Source: Flavobacterium sp. SUN052
GTDB taxonomy: Bacteria; Bacteroidota; Bacteroidia; Flavobacteriales; Flavobacteriaceae
Assembly: GCF_028867935.1 (NCBI RefSeq)
Contig: NZ_JAPQNS010000008.1
Span: forward strand, 1 to 64,000
Direction: 5' to 3'
Length of the DNA stretch: 64,000 nucleotides
This document shows positions 53,564 to 63,376 of this stretch, one piece after another. Within the stretch, counting starts at the first letter, position 1; each line of letters begins with the position of its first letter. Under the pieces are notes generated by a model that saw nothing but the letters and a program-made list of their open reading frames with translations, was not told the origin of the DNA and did not search any database. The position numbers and the translations under genes were made by a program.

Positions 53564-55237
53564 ATGAAAAACGCCCTTATCCTTTGGCTATTACTTTTTA
53601 GCCCGACAGCATCAATCGCGCAAAAAAATCCGGCCGGTAGCCGCCCGAACATCATTGTGTTGCTGGTCGATGACGTGGGCTATTCGGACATTGGCTGCTA
53701 TGGGGGCGAAATCAAAACGCCTAACCTCGACCGTTTGGCGGCCAACGGCGTTCGGATGACGCAGGTGTACAATTCGGCCCGTTGCTGCCCCACGCGCGCC
53801 AGTTTGCTGACGGGTCTGCAACCGCATCAGGTCGGGCTGGGCCATATGGTGGGCAGTGGCGTACCCAAAGGCAACATCGGCTACAACGGTTTTCGGAGCG
53901 ACAACAACCTGACCATTGCCGAAGCCCTGAAATCGGCGGGATATTTCACGGCCATGTCGGGCAAGTGGCACATCGAACCCGGCAACCCCATTGGCCGTGG
54001 GTTCGATGAATATTACGGGATGCTGGGCGGATTTGGCTCTTGCTGGAACCCGAAACTCTACAAACGACTACCCGAAGGTCGTCCCGAACGTACTTATGAA
54101 GAGGGCGAGTTCTACGCTACCGACGCCATCACCGACTACGCGATGGATTTTACGGACAAGGCAAAGCAGAGCAACAATCCGTTTTTCCTGTACCTCGCCT
54201 ACAACGCCCCGCACTTCCCACTTCATGCACCTAAAGCCGAAACCGACAAGTATTTCGACTACTACAAACGGGGCTGGGACAAAATCCGGGCTGAGCGTTA
54301 CGAGCGGATGAAAAAGCTGGGTGTGCTGGAGATGAACCCCATCCCCGAACTAAGCAAGCGGGGTGAGGTCCCTGGTAGTAACCGCATCGACACGCCCTAT
54401 CCCCTACCCGCCTGGGACACCCTATCGACCGAAAAGCAGCTCGATCTGGCCCGGCGCATGGCGATCTACGCTGGTATGCTCGACCGGCTCGACCAGAACG
54501 TGGGGCGGCTACTCGACCACCTGAAACAACAGAATCAGTTAGACAACACGCTGATCATTTTCCTGTCGGACAACGGCGGCTGCGCGGAGTGGACCGAAAA
54601 CGGCTTCGACGGTGGTAGCGGCCTGAAATACAAAGTCCATACCGGGGCTGAACTGGATGGAATGGGGCTGGCAGGTACGTATCACCACTACGGAACGGGC
54701 TGGGCAAACGTGTCGAATACGCCCTTCAATTCGTACAAGCACTACGCCCACGAAGGCGGCATCTCTACGCCATTCATCATGTACTGGCCCGCCGGCATCA
54801 ACCAAAAAAACAAGATCGATCATCGCCCCGGCCACATCACCGACATCATGGCAACCTGCCTGGCTGTAGCGGGTGTAACGTACCCAGCTACTTATACGGA
54901 TCGGAAACTGCTGCCACTGGAAGGTATGAGCCTGGTGCCGGTGATGCAGGGCAAACCCACCCCCGACCGCACGATCTGCGTGGAGCACGAGGGTAACCGC
55001 ATGATCCGGCAGGGCGACTGGAAACTGGTATCGGCCAATTATAAAGCCAACCGCTGGGAGTTGTACAACATCAAAAACGATCGTAGCGAGCAGCACGACT
55101 TAGCTACACAACAGCCCGACCGGGTTCGGATGATGGCCGCACAATATGACAAATGGGCTGCCGATCGCAATGTGGTCGACTGGGATCTTATTTCTCCCTT
55201 CAAAGGAAAGAAGATAACGGAATCGATAGAGAAATAA
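53564..55237 (+). CDS. Sulfatase (arylsulfatase-like, S1 family)
   Basis: A 557-residue exported sulfatase, the second longest of the set. Signal peptide about 1-19 (ends SIAQ), VLLVDDVGYSDIGCYGGEI, the maturation site CCPTRASLLTGLQPHQVGLG with formylglycine at Cys74 (the preceding-residue pattern N-S-A-R-C-C-P-T-R is typical of the AslA-like arylsulfatases), SGKWHIEPG and FLSDNGGCAEW. A long insertion (about 215-275) separates the core strands. It lies between the susD gene and the GH43-like gene, with a 16-base gap to the latter. Confidence 0.9.
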   Translation: MKNALILWLLLFSPTASIAQKNPAGSRPNIIVLLVDDVGYSDIGCYGGEIKTPNLDRLAANGVRMTQVYNSARCCPTRASLLTGLQPHQVGLGHMVGSGVPKGNIGYNGFRSDNNLTIAEALKSAGYFTAMSGKWHIEPGNPIGRGFDEYYGMLGGFGSCWNPKLYKRLPEGRPERTYEEGEFYATDAITDYAMDFTDKAKQSNNPFFLYLAYNAPHFPLHAPKAETDKYFDYYKRGWDKIRAERYERMKKLGVLEMNPIPELSKRGEVPGSNRIDTPYPLPAWDTLSTEKQLDLARRMAIYAGMLDRLDQNVGRLLDHLKQQNQLDNTLIIFLSDNGGCAEWTENGFDGGSGLKYKVHTGAELDGMGLAGTYHHYGTGWANVSNTPFNSYKHYAHEGGISTPFIMYWPAGINQKNKIDHRPGHITDIMATCLAVAGVTYPATYTDRKLLPLEGMSLVPVMQGKPTPDRTICVEHEGNRMIRQGDWKLVSANYKANRWELYNIKNDRSEQHDLATQQPDRVRMMAAQYDKWAADRNVVDWDLISPFKGKKITESIEK

Positions 55238-55253
55238 GCGATTTTCGACTGGT

Positions 55254-56297
55254 ATGATCAGAGAACTCATTCATGCAGCTGTCTTCCTGTTGCTGATATG
55301 CCCGGCGGTATTAGCTCAGAAAACGACTACCAAAACGCCCCCCGCCCCGCTGTTCGTCGACCCGAACTATTACGGTTCCTGCGACCCCGAGGTGATCTGG
55401 AACGAAGCCGATAAGCAGTGGTATATTTATTACACGTCTCGCCGTGCGCTCATTCCCAACCTATTTACGGGTACCCCCATCGGCGTTATCCGGTCGCGCG
55501 ATTTCGTGAATTGGGAATCGGCAGGTTATTGCAAATTTGATGATGTTGGCGGTACCAAAGATATGCCCTCGACCTTCTGGGCACCGGCCATCATCAGCCA
55601 CGGCGACGAACTGCACATGTTCGTAACCTGGAAGCCCGACACCACTACGCAGAAAGGGCCCTGGGGAGGGCCAGCTAAAATCGTCCATTACAAAACGTCG
55701 CGATCGAACCCCATCGGTGGGTGGACCAAAGTGGCCGATATGCACGACCCAAACCTGAATGCCCTGGATGCTACGGTGTACCAGAAAGATGGGGCTTTTC
55801 ACGTCTGGTTCAAAGCCAAGAAGATGAACGAGCCAAAAAATGACCTGTACCATCTGGTTAGCACTGACCTGACGAACTGGCAAAACGCGGGTATCTCGAA
55901 AAGCGATGTGTTCAACCCCACCGTTACAGGCGAGCCTTTTGAAGAAGCGCCCTACATCGTCAACTGGAACGGTAGCTACTGGCTGCTTACCGATCCCCAC
56001 AAAGGGCTGATGGTGTACCAGAGCCCCGATAGCGAAAGCTGGAAATTTCAGGGCGTTATCCTGAAAAAACCCGGCACCCGCGACCGCGACCATAGCCGGG
56101 CTCGTCATTGTAGCGTTGCGGTGCGCGATGGTCGGGCGTTCATCGTGTACCACGTTGAGCCCTGGCGCGACTATGAGGGTGTCGGTATTGCCAAACAGCC
56201 CATCGAAAACCGCCGGTCGGTCCTGCAAATGGCTGAACTGAAGCTGGTCGACGGAAAGCTGACCTGCGATAGAAATGAAGTACTAAAGTTGAATTGA
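55254..56297 (+). CDS. Five-bladed beta-propeller glycoside hydrolase (GH43/GH117-like)
   Basis: A 347-residue exported protein with a signal peptide (about 1-20, ending AVLAQ). The propeller carries the clan-F-type acidic triad positions: Asp in GSCDPEVIWN, Asp in NALDATVYQKDG and Glu in PFEEAPYIVNW, plus DHSRARHCSVAV with a possible cation-binding His. Exo-arabinofuranosidases and alpha-3,6-anhydro-L-galactosidases share this fold; the sequence alone does not separate them. It starts 16 bases after the sulfatase and ends 1 base before the GH127 gene, so it acts with them. Confidence 0.75.
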   Translation: MIRELIHAAVFLLLICPAVLAQKTTTKTPPAPLFVDPNYYGSCDPEVIWNEADKQWYIYYTSRRALIPNLFTGTPIGVIRSRDFVNWESAGYCKFDDVGGTKDMPSTFWAPAIISHGDELHMFVTWKPDTTTQKGPWGGPAKIVHYKTSRSNPIGGWTKVADMHDPNLNALDATVYQKDGAFHVWFKAKKMNEPKNDLYHLVSTDLTNWQNAGISKSDVFNPTVTGEPFEEAPYIVNWNGSYWLLTDPHKGLMVYQSPDSESWKFQGVILKKPGTRDRDHSRARHCSVAVRDGRAFIVYHVEPWRDYEGVGIAKQPIENRRSVLQMAELKLVDGKLTCDRNEVLKLN

Positions 56298-56298
56298 C

Positions 56299-58356
56299 AT
56301 GATGAGATACTGGCTGCTTTTTGTGGGGTTACTAACGGGTTTTGTCGCACTGGGCCAAAACCCGTATCCGCATTCTGCCCTGCAGGAAGTACCCTTTGAG
56401 CAGGTCAAAATCGTGGATTCGTTCTGGTTACCTAAAATCCGCACCATCCAGACCGTCACGCTGCCTCTGCTGTTCGACCTGGCTGAGAAGCAAGGCAAAA
56501 TAGACAACTTTCGTATTGTGGCGGGTCGTAAGAAAGGCAAAATACGACTGTACAACGCGGCCGACTCCGACGTGTACAAACTGCTGGAAGATGCCGCTTA
56601 CTCACTGGTGCACTACCCCGACAAAACCCTGCTGGCCCGCGTTGACTCAATAATCGGCCTTTTAGCTGCGGCCCAGGCGCCCGACGGTTACCTGAATACT
56701 CAGTATATGCTGCCTTTTTCAGATCCGGCCAGCCCCGCCCCCACCGATCAGAAAGTAAAAACGTTTGGCTATGGCCCCGACGTACAGTGGAAATCGCTTT
56801 ACAGTGAATGGCCGTTTGGGTACAGTCAGTTATACTCGGCCGGTCATTTGATAGAAGCGGCCGTGGCCCATTACCGCGCCACCCGCAGCCGTACGTTCCT
56901 TAACGTCGCCATCCGGCTGGCCGACAACATCGTTCGCCATTTTGACCGGACTAAAATTGAAGCCTACGGCGAACATCCCGAAGTGGAAATCGGGTTGATG
57001 AAACTCTACGAAGTCACTGGCACAGCCACGTACCTGACCTATGCCGACCTGTTTTCCCGCTACGTGAAGTTTACCCGCCCGGTCGATCTGGACGGGAGTA
57101 AGAACAGCCGCCCCCTGGTCGATCAGCGCGAAGCCATTGGCCACTGCGTCCGAACCGCCTATATTTACAGCGGAGCCACCAGCGTTGTCCGCGCTACGGG
57201 GGCCGCCGATTTACAGTTTGCGCTGGGTAGCCTGTGGCGGAACGTAGTCGGCAGCAAGATGTACGTTCACGGCGGAACGGGCAACGGTACCAAAGCCGAG
57301 CAGCACGGCCACCCCTACGATTTGCCCATTCTGAACACCTACAGCGAGTGCTGCGCAAGCATTGCGCAAGGGCAGTGGAACCACCAGCTCAACTTGCTCC
57401 ACCGCGACGCCCGCTACGCCGATGTGGTGGAGATTGAAGCCTACAACAACGCCCTGGCGTCGATAAGCGCCGATGGAGAAGGCTTCTTTTACAGCAATAA
57501 ACTCAACATCGATTCGCTGGGTCGGAAAAACGAACAGAGTGGCGTCCGCCGGACGTACCTGTTCTGTTGTCCGTCGAAAGTGCCGGGTTTCCTTACAGGA
57601 TTCAACCGCTGGACTTACGCGCACGATGTCAAAAACGGGCTGTATATCAACCAGTTTATTGGCTCAGAGGTCAACACGAGTCTGGCCGGCAAGGCATTCC
57701 GTTTTAAGACCACCACTAACTATCCCTGGAAGGGCGACCTGACGCTCACTGTGTTGGAAAATGCTACCTCGCTGGCGAAGGGCACCAACCTGACGTTGTA
57801 CGTTCGGATACCGTCGTGGGTACGTTCCGATACGCACCTGCCCGGCAGCCCCTACCACTTTACGCCTACCGCTCAGCCGCATGGCTATAGTGTCTTGGTC
57901 AATGGCAAACCAGTGAAAATAACGGCACTGGAGCAGGGGTATCTGGCCTTATCTCGTACCTGGAAAGCAGGCGATGTACTGATCATCCGTTTCGACCTGC
58001 CCGTTCGCCGGGTTTATACCAGCGATTCTGTGCAGGCCAACACTGGGCGGGTGGCCCTCTTAAGGGGGCCACTGCTGTTTGGTCTGGAAGGCGTTGACAA
58101 TGGATTTGATGTGCTGCGGTTCAAGCTCCCCAAAACCAGTTTGATTCAGGTGGCAAACCGTAAGATCTCAGGCGTCGATGCGGTAGTCCTAATGGGCACC
58201 GGGTTGGACCGGCAAAAAACGGTGCCTTTCACGGCTATTCCCTATTTTCTGTGGCAGAATCGGGGCGTTCATCCTTTTTCTACTCTACTAATCGAGGATG
58301 AATCGAAAATCAAAAATGAGGTTAAACAGACCGAAAAAGTCAATACCAATGGATAA
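56299..58356 (+). CDS. Glycoside hydrolase family 127-type enzyme (beta-L-arabinofuranosidase-like)
   Basis: A 685-residue exported enzyme with a signal peptide (about 1-20, ending VALGQ) and the (alpha/alpha)6-barrel plus jelly-roll layout of GH127/DUF1680: VDSFWLPKIRTIQTVTLPLL at the start, and HGGTGNGTKAEQHG. The zinc/thiolate site of this family is visible as E350-x-C352 and C423-C424 (YSECCAS and FCCPSK), matching the E-C...CC arrangement of HypBA1. Related GH127 members in marine flavobacteria act on 3,6-anhydro-D-galactose of carrageenan, so substrate assignment stays open. Its stop overlaps the next sulfatase by 8 bases. Confidence 0.85.
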   Translation: MMRYWLLFVGLLTGFVALGQNPYPHSALQEVPFEQVKIVDSFWLPKIRTIQTVTLPLLFDLAEKQGKIDNFRIVAGRKKGKIRLYNAADSDVYKLLEDAAYSLVHYPDKTLLARVDSIIGLLAAAQAPDGYLNTQYMLPFSDPASPAPTDQKVKTFGYGPDVQWKSLYSEWPFGYSQLYSAGHLIEAAVAHYRATRSRTFLNVAIRLADNIVRHFDRTKIEAYGEHPEVEIGLMKLYEVTGTATYLTYADLFSRYVKFTRPVDLDGSKNSRPLVDQREAIGHCVRTAYIYSGATSVVRATGAADLQFALGSLWRNVVGSKMYVHGGTGNGTKAEQHGHPYDLPILNTYSECCASIAQGQWNHQLNLLHRDARYADVVEIEAYNNALASISADGEGFFYSNKLNIDSLGRKNEQSGVRRTYLFCCPSKVPGFLTGFNRWTYAHDVKNGLYINQFIGSEVNTSLAGKAFRFKTTTNYPWKGDLTLTVLENATSLAKGTNLTLYVRIPSWVRSDTHLPGSPYHFTPTAQPHGYSVLVNGKPVKITALEQGYLALSRTWKAGDVLIIRFDLPVRRVYTSDSVQANTGRVALLRGPLLFGLEGVDNGFDVLRFKLPKTSLIQVANRKISGVDAVVLMGTGLDRQKTVPFTAIPYFLWQNRGVHPFSTLLIEDESKIKNEVKQTEKVNTNG

Positions 58357-59788
58357 ATCATCCCGCTTACTTCTTCTGCTGCTGTTGACAATTAGTCACG
58401 GTTGGGCGCAAACCGCTCCAAAACCATCGTCGAAGCAACCCAATATCGTGCTCATTTTTGCTGACGATATGGGCTACAAAGATTGTGGCTTTACGGGGAG
58501 CAATTTTTTCGAAACACCCAACATCGACGCACTGTCAAAACGGGGCATGGTGTTCCCGAACGCTTATGCCGGTGCCGGAAACTGTGCTCCCAGCCGCGCC
58601 TGTCTGCTGAGTGGACAATACACGCCCCGGCATGGGGTGTTTGCCGTGGGAAGCACAACACGGGGACCGGTTGAGCAGATGCGCGTCGTACCTGTTCTGA
58701 ATAAAGAAGAGTTGGCCGGACGGTTTATAACAATGGCCGAAGGCTTGAAACAGGCTGGGTATGTAACGGGGCTGTTCGGCAAGTGGCACCTCGGTACCGA
58801 CGCTGAAACCAGCCCGACAGCCCAGGGTTTCGACACCTATTTCGATTCGCGCCAGAACAACCCCAATAAAAAGCGCGACGAACCCACTGATCCGAAAGGC
58901 ATCTTCTCGCTCACTGACAAAGCCCAGTCATTTATCACCATCAATAAAGATAAGCCGTTCTTCGTCTACCTGGCTCATCACGCCATCCACTCGAATCTGG
59001 AAGCACGACCGGCCAGTATCGAGAAGTTCAGAAAGAAAGGCGCGGATAGTAAAAAGGCGCTTTACGCCGGTTGTATTTACGATCTGGACGCTAGTGTTGG
59101 GCAGCTGTTCGCGCATCTGGACAAGCTGGGGCTGTCAAAAAACACGCTGGTGATCTTTACGAGCGACAACGGGGCCACGCAACAGTCGTCGCAGGAACCC
59201 CTGCGTGGCAACAAGGGCGGGTATTATGAAGGCGGAATCCGCGAGCCGTTTATCGCGTACTGGCCGGGGGTGATCAAAGAAGGCAGCGCCAACCCAACGC
59301 CCATTATCAATCTTGACCTGTACCCAACTTTTCTGGCGGTAGCGGGCGTAAAAAACCCCAGCCCAACGCTGGATGGCGAAAGTTTGCTACCCCTGTTACG
59401 GGGAGCGGCCATGGGTACCAAGCGCCCCGCTATTTTCTGGCATTTTCCCGGTTATCTGGACGTACCCGTTATCCGTGGACGCGACTCGGTGTTTCGTTCC
59501 CGGCCCGTGACGGTGATGCGCAAAGGCAACTGGAAAATTCACCTGTATCATGAAGAATGGCTGCTGGATGGCGGCCGCGCTAAAATCGACCAAAGCAACG
59601 CCGTTGAACTGTACGACCTGGCCACCGACGAAGGCGAACGCACCAATCTGGCCAGTTCGAACAAACCCAAACGCGACGAGCTACTAACCGATCTACTGGC
59701 CTGGCTCAACAAAACCAAAGCCCCCATGCCCGTTCCCATCGACGCTACCCACAAACCGATACCCGGAACGGCCGGTGGCGAAAACTGA
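58349..59788 (+). CDS. Sulfatase (arylsulfatase-like, S1 family)
   Basis: A 479-residue exported sulfatase. ATG 58349 gives a signal MDKSSRLLLLLLLTISHG; an upstream ATG at 58298 would lie far inside the GH127 gene. Motifs: IFADDMGYKDCGFTGSNFFE, the maturation site CAPSRACLLSGQYTPRHGVF with formylglycine Cys79, LFGKWHLG and FTSDNGATQQS. It is translationally coupled to the GH127 gene. The tail from about 460 is Pro/Thr-rich. Confidence 0.9.
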   Translation: MDKSSRLLLLLLLTISHGWAQTAPKPSSKQPNIVLIFADDMGYKDCGFTGSNFFETPNIDALSKRGMVFPNAYAGAGNCAPSRACLLSGQYTPRHGVFAVGSTTRGPVEQMRVVPVLNKEELAGRFITMAEGLKQAGYVTGLFGKWHLGTDAETSPTAQGFDTYFDSRQNNPNKKRDEPTDPKGIFSLTDKAQSFITINKDKPFFVYLAHHAIHSNLEARPASIEKFRKKGADSKKALYAGCIYDLDASVGQLFAHLDKLGLSKNTLVIFTSDNGATQQSSQEPLRGNKGGYYEGGIREPFIAYWPGVIKEGSANPTPIINLDLYPTFLAVAGVKNPSPTLDGESLLPLLRGAAMGTKRPAIFWHFPGYLDVPVIRGRDSVFRSRPVTVMRKGNWKIHLYHEEWLLDGGRAKIDQSNAVELYDLATDEGERTNLASSNKPKRDELLTDLLAWLNKTKAPMPVPIDATHKPIPGTAGGEN

Positions 59789-59853
59789 TCCGATTCAGTA
59801 CCAACGACAACTAGCACAACAAATTATAACCAGCCTTAAAACCAGCGTCCTCT

Positions 59854-61272
59854 ATGAAGTCTTCCCTCCTTATAACATTCATTATTGGCTTCCTTGCAGT
59901 CAATAGCCCAGCCGTTGCTCAGACGCATAACGCAGCTCGCCGGAATGCCGCCCCCCCCAACATCATTTATATCCTGGCCGACGACCTGGGCTACGGCGAC
60001 GTGGGCTTTACGGGTCAAACCAAAATCAAAACGCCCAACATCGATGCTATTGCCCGCGAAGGAGTAACAATGACCCAGCACTATGCCGGAGCGCCCGTTT
60101 GCGGCCCTTCGCGCTCGTGCCTGCTGACAGGCAAAAACACGGGACACACGCGGGTGCGGGGTAATCCGGGCTGGACGTCGTCGGGTAAGCCAGTGGTGTT
60201 GCAGCCCGAAGACGTCACGGTGGCCGAAGAGCTACACCGGGCGGGTTACCGAACGGGCGTCTTTGGCAAATGGGGCATGGACGAGTCGGGTACCACCGGG
60301 CAGGCCAATGCGCAGGGTTTCGATGAGTTTTTTGGCTATAAAGGACACGGCGAAGCGCACCACTATTACCCGAAACACTTGTGGCACAACCGGGAGAAAG
60401 TAGAGTACCCGAACAACGTACCCGAAGAGACCAAAGGCACTTACAGTCATGACGAAATGGCCCGAAATGCCCTCGACTTCATCCGTACGTCAGTGGCCGA
60501 AAAGAAGCCGTTTTTTGCTTACATGGCCTTCACTCTCCCCCACTATGAGCTAACTGTACCCGAAGATTCTAAAAAGCAGTACGAAAACCTGGGCTGGGAG
60601 AAGCGCCCCATGAAGAAAGCGCATTATTACAACGACGACGAAGGCAATGTGGCCTACGCTGGTATGGTATCGCGACTCGATGGCGACGTAGGACGGATTA
60701 ACGCACTTCTGAAAGAACTGGGGATAGACGACAATACACTCGTCATTTTTACCAGCGACAACGGCCCCGAATACGACAATGGCTTCTTTAACAGTAACGG
60801 TCCGTTTCGGGGTAAAAAGCGAGACGTTTACGAGGGCGGTATCCACGAACCCTTTGCCGCCAAATGGCCCGGCAAAATTCCGGCGGGCACCAAAAGCAAT
60901 CACCTGTCGGCCTTCTGGGATTTCCTGCCTACGGCTTGCGAGGTTGCGGGTATTAAACCGACCGCCACGGACTTAGATGGGATCTCATACCTGAATGCCC
61001 TGATGGGGAAGAAACAGAAAGAACATGACTACCTGTACTGGGAGTTTAACGAAGGGCCCAACGGCCCCAAACAGGCGATCCGGCAGGGCGACTGGAAACT
61101 GGTGAAGTTCTTCGAGAAACCCGCCGAACTTTACAATATCGCTAAAGACATGGGCGAAGAAACCAACCTAGCCGCCCAGAACCCGCAGAAAGTAGGTGAA
61201 CTGGAAGCGCTGATGAAAACCGCCCGCACCGACGATCCCAATTACGAACTGGTCAAACTGAAGGAGAAATGA
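59854..61272 (+). CDS. Sulfatase (arylsulfatase-like, S1 family)
   Basis: A 472-residue exported sulfatase: signal peptide about 1-22 (ends AVAQ), ILADDLGYGDVGFTGQTKIK, the maturation site CGPSRSCLLTGKNTGHTRVR with formylglycine Cys83, VFGKWGMDESG, GHGEAHHYYP and FTSDNGPEYDNG. The IRGN/VRGN plus HGEAH signature groups it with the sulfatases at 40191 and 45769. Its stop overlaps the next sulfatase start (ATGA). Confidence 0.9.
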   Translation: MKSSLLITFIIGFLAVNSPAVAQTHNAARRNAAPPNIIYILADDLGYGDVGFTGQTKIKTPNIDAIAREGVTMTQHYAGAPVCGPSRSCLLTGKNTGHTRVRGNPGWTSSGKPVVLQPEDVTVAEELHRAGYRTGVFGKWGMDESGTTGQANAQGFDEFFGYKGHGEAHHYYPKHLWHNREKVEYPNNVPEETKGTYSHDEMARNALDFIRTSVAEKKPFFAYMAFTLPHYELTVPEDSKKQYENLGWEKRPMKKAHYYNDDEGNVAYAGMVSRLDGDVGRINALLKELGIDDNTLVIFTSDNGPEYDNGFFNSNGPFRGKKRDVYEGGIHEPFAAKWPGKIPAGTKSNHLSAFWDFLPTACEVAGIKPTATDLDGISYLNALMGKKQKEHDYLYWEFNEGPNGPKQAIRQGDWKLVKFFEKPAELYNIAKDMGEETNLAAQNPQKVGELEALMKTARTDDPNYELVKLKEK

Positions 61273-63224
61273 ACCGCTACGCAATAGCTCTGTTAGGTTG
61301 CCTGATCGGTGCTCGGGCTGTCGCTCAGTCGCCAGAACTTCGGGCAACAGATCGTCGGAATGCCGCACCCGATGCGCCGGACCGACCCAACATTTTGTGG
61401 TTGACGTTTGAGGACACCTCGCCGGAGTTTATTGGCTGCTATGGCAACAAGGCAGCCAAAACGCCGGTGATGGACAAACTGGCTGCGCAAGGCACCCGCT
61501 TTACGTCGGCGTACTCGACTGGCAGCGTCTGTTCGCCCAGCCGCAACGCCCTCATTCTGGGGTGCAAAACCTACACGCTCGGCACCGGTAATCACCGGAG
61601 CAACTACCCCATTCCCGACAACATGACCGGCTTCCCCAAATACCTGCGGGATGCCGGTTACTACACGACCAACAACAGCAAAACCGACTATAACACCTCG
61701 GCGGCCAAACGTATCGTCGAGGAATCCTGGAACGAAAGCTCAAACCAGGCCGGCTGGTGGAAACGGAAAGAGGGACAGCCCTTTTTTGCGGTGTTCAACT
61801 CTATGTCGAGCCACCAGTCGCGGACAATGACCGAGCCGTTTGCGCAGTACAAGAAGCAAATCATCGACCAACTAGCTGATGGAAAAAAAACAAGTGATGC
61901 AGATGTGGTCCTACCGCCGTTTTATCGGGATTCGCCAGAAATGCGCAAGCAGGCCGCCCGTATCTACAATTCGATTACGAAGACCGACACCGAATTTGGC
62001 GAACTCCTCGCCCGGCTGGAAAAAGAGGGCCTGCGCGAGAATACCATCATTTTCCTGTTCTCGGACCACGGCGAAGGTATGCCCGACGCCAAAACCAATG
62101 GCAAAGGCATTGGTCACCGGGTTCCGTTTGTGGTCTGGTTTCCTGAAAAGTACAAGCACCTCTCGCCCTGGAAGCAGGCCGGGGCTGTAACCGACGAGCA
62201 AATTGATTTCGTTGACCTGGGACCTACCGTACTCGCACTGGCGGGCGTGCCAGTGCCCGCGTACATGCAGGGCCGGACACTGGCCGGGCCGGGCCGAAAG
62301 TCGGCTCCAATGTATTTGTTCCTGTCGTCCGACCGCTCCGATGAGAGTTACGACCTGACGCGTACCATTATCAAGGGCAACTATGCCTATACCCGTATTT
62401 TCATGCCTCGCATTCCTGAACTGCGTTACCTGCAATACATGGACGTGGGTGCGATTACGGGCCAAATTCGGCGCGATTTCAAAGATGGCAAACTGAACAA
62501 GGTGCAGCAACAGATGCTGCTGCCCCGCCCGGCGGAATTTCTGTTCGACCTCAGCAAAGACCCTTGGGAAGTGGATAACCTGGCCCAGAAAAAGGGCAAC
62601 GAACAACTGTTGAATGAGTTTCGCACGCAACTACGCCAGCACATCATCACGCAGCGCGACGTACTGTTTCTGCCCGAATACGAGATCGCGAATCTGTCGA
62701 AAACGACAACGGCCTACGCTTACCGGCAACAGGAGGCAATGTACCCCATTCAGGCTATTTACGACGCGGCCGACCTGTCGGGCTTTCGGGATGCAGCAAC
62801 ACTTAAAAGGCAGGTAACGCTGCTCGGCAACAAAAACGCCATTGTCCGCTATTGGGCGCTGGTGGGCCTTAAAAGTCAGTCGAAAGAGGCCTTGCAACCG
62901 CACAAAGCTGCTTTATCGGCCATGCTGACGGACGACTATCCCCTCAACCAGATTGTGGCGGCTTCGCTGCTCGACGAGCATTTTGGCGATCAGGAGGCAA
63001 AACCGGTGCTGCAGAAACAACTCGATTCGTCGGAAGATCACGTGGCCAATGTGGTCATGCAGAATCTGCTTTACCAACCCAATGCCCGTGACTGGGTAAC
63101 CGACATAGCTGCTTTCTATGACCAGAAGAAGCTAATGAAAAACAGGCCCTACCACGCGGTACTGTCGGCCAGTGTGTTTCTCTACGTGCACAACGGCCGC
63201 GAACTGCGGAACGAGGAAGAGTAA
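61269..63224 (+). CDS. Sulfatase, heparan-N-sulfatase-like, with a C-terminal HEAT-like region
   Basis: A 651-residue exported protein. Signal peptide about 1-17 (ends AVAQ), WLTFEDTSPEFIGCYGNKAA, the maturation site CSPSRNALILG with formylglycine Cys88, and FLFSDHGEGMPDAKTNGKGI. The pattern is that of N-sulfoglucosamine sulfohydrolase-like (S1_8) sulfatases. Residues about 500-640 form helical repeats (NAIVRYWALVGLKSQSKEAL and similar blocks) like HEAT repeats, longer than a bare sulfatase. It ends the second sulfatase operon; a new SusC gene begins 152 bases downstream. Confidence 0.87.
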   Translation: MNRYAIALLGCLIGARAVAQSPELRATDRRNAAPDAPDRPNILWLTFEDTSPEFIGCYGNKAAKTPVMDKLAAQGTRFTSAYSTGSVCSPSRNALILGCKTYTLGTGNHRSNYPIPDNMTGFPKYLRDAGYYTTNNSKTDYNTSAAKRIVEESWNESSNQAGWWKRKEGQPFFAVFNSMSSHQSRTMTEPFAQYKKQIIDQLADGKKTSDADVVLPPFYRDSPEMRKQAARIYNSITKTDTEFGELLARLEKEGLRENTIIFLFSDHGEGMPDAKTNGKGIGHRVPFVVWFPEKYKHLSPWKQAGAVTDEQIDFVDLGPTVLALAGVPVPAYMQGRTLAGPGRKSAPMYLFLSSDRSDESYDLTRTIIKGNYAYTRIFMPRIPELRYLQYMDVGAITGQIRRDFKDGKLNKVQQQMLLPRPAEFLFDLSKDPWEVDNLAQKKGNEQLLNEFRTQLRQHIITQRDVLFLPEYEIANLSKTTTAYAYRQQEAMYPIQAIYDAADLSGFRDAATLKRQVTLLGNKNAIVRYWALVGLKSQSKEALQPHKAALSAMLTDDYPLNQIVAASLLDEHFGDQEAKPVLQKQLDSSEDHVANVVMQNLLYQPNARDWVTDIAAFYDQKKLMKNRPYHAVLSASVFLYVHNGRELRNEEE

Positions 63225-63376
63225 CGAGTTAAATGACGCGCTAGGCTTTAGGGACGCAACTCTGTATAGGGGGCTGGGCCATTCAGTAGTATTGAGCCAA
63301 ACGAATGACCAAATAGGCTAAATACTCCCCGAGCAACACCGTATTTTTAATTTTAAACTACACAAAACCCTTTGTA

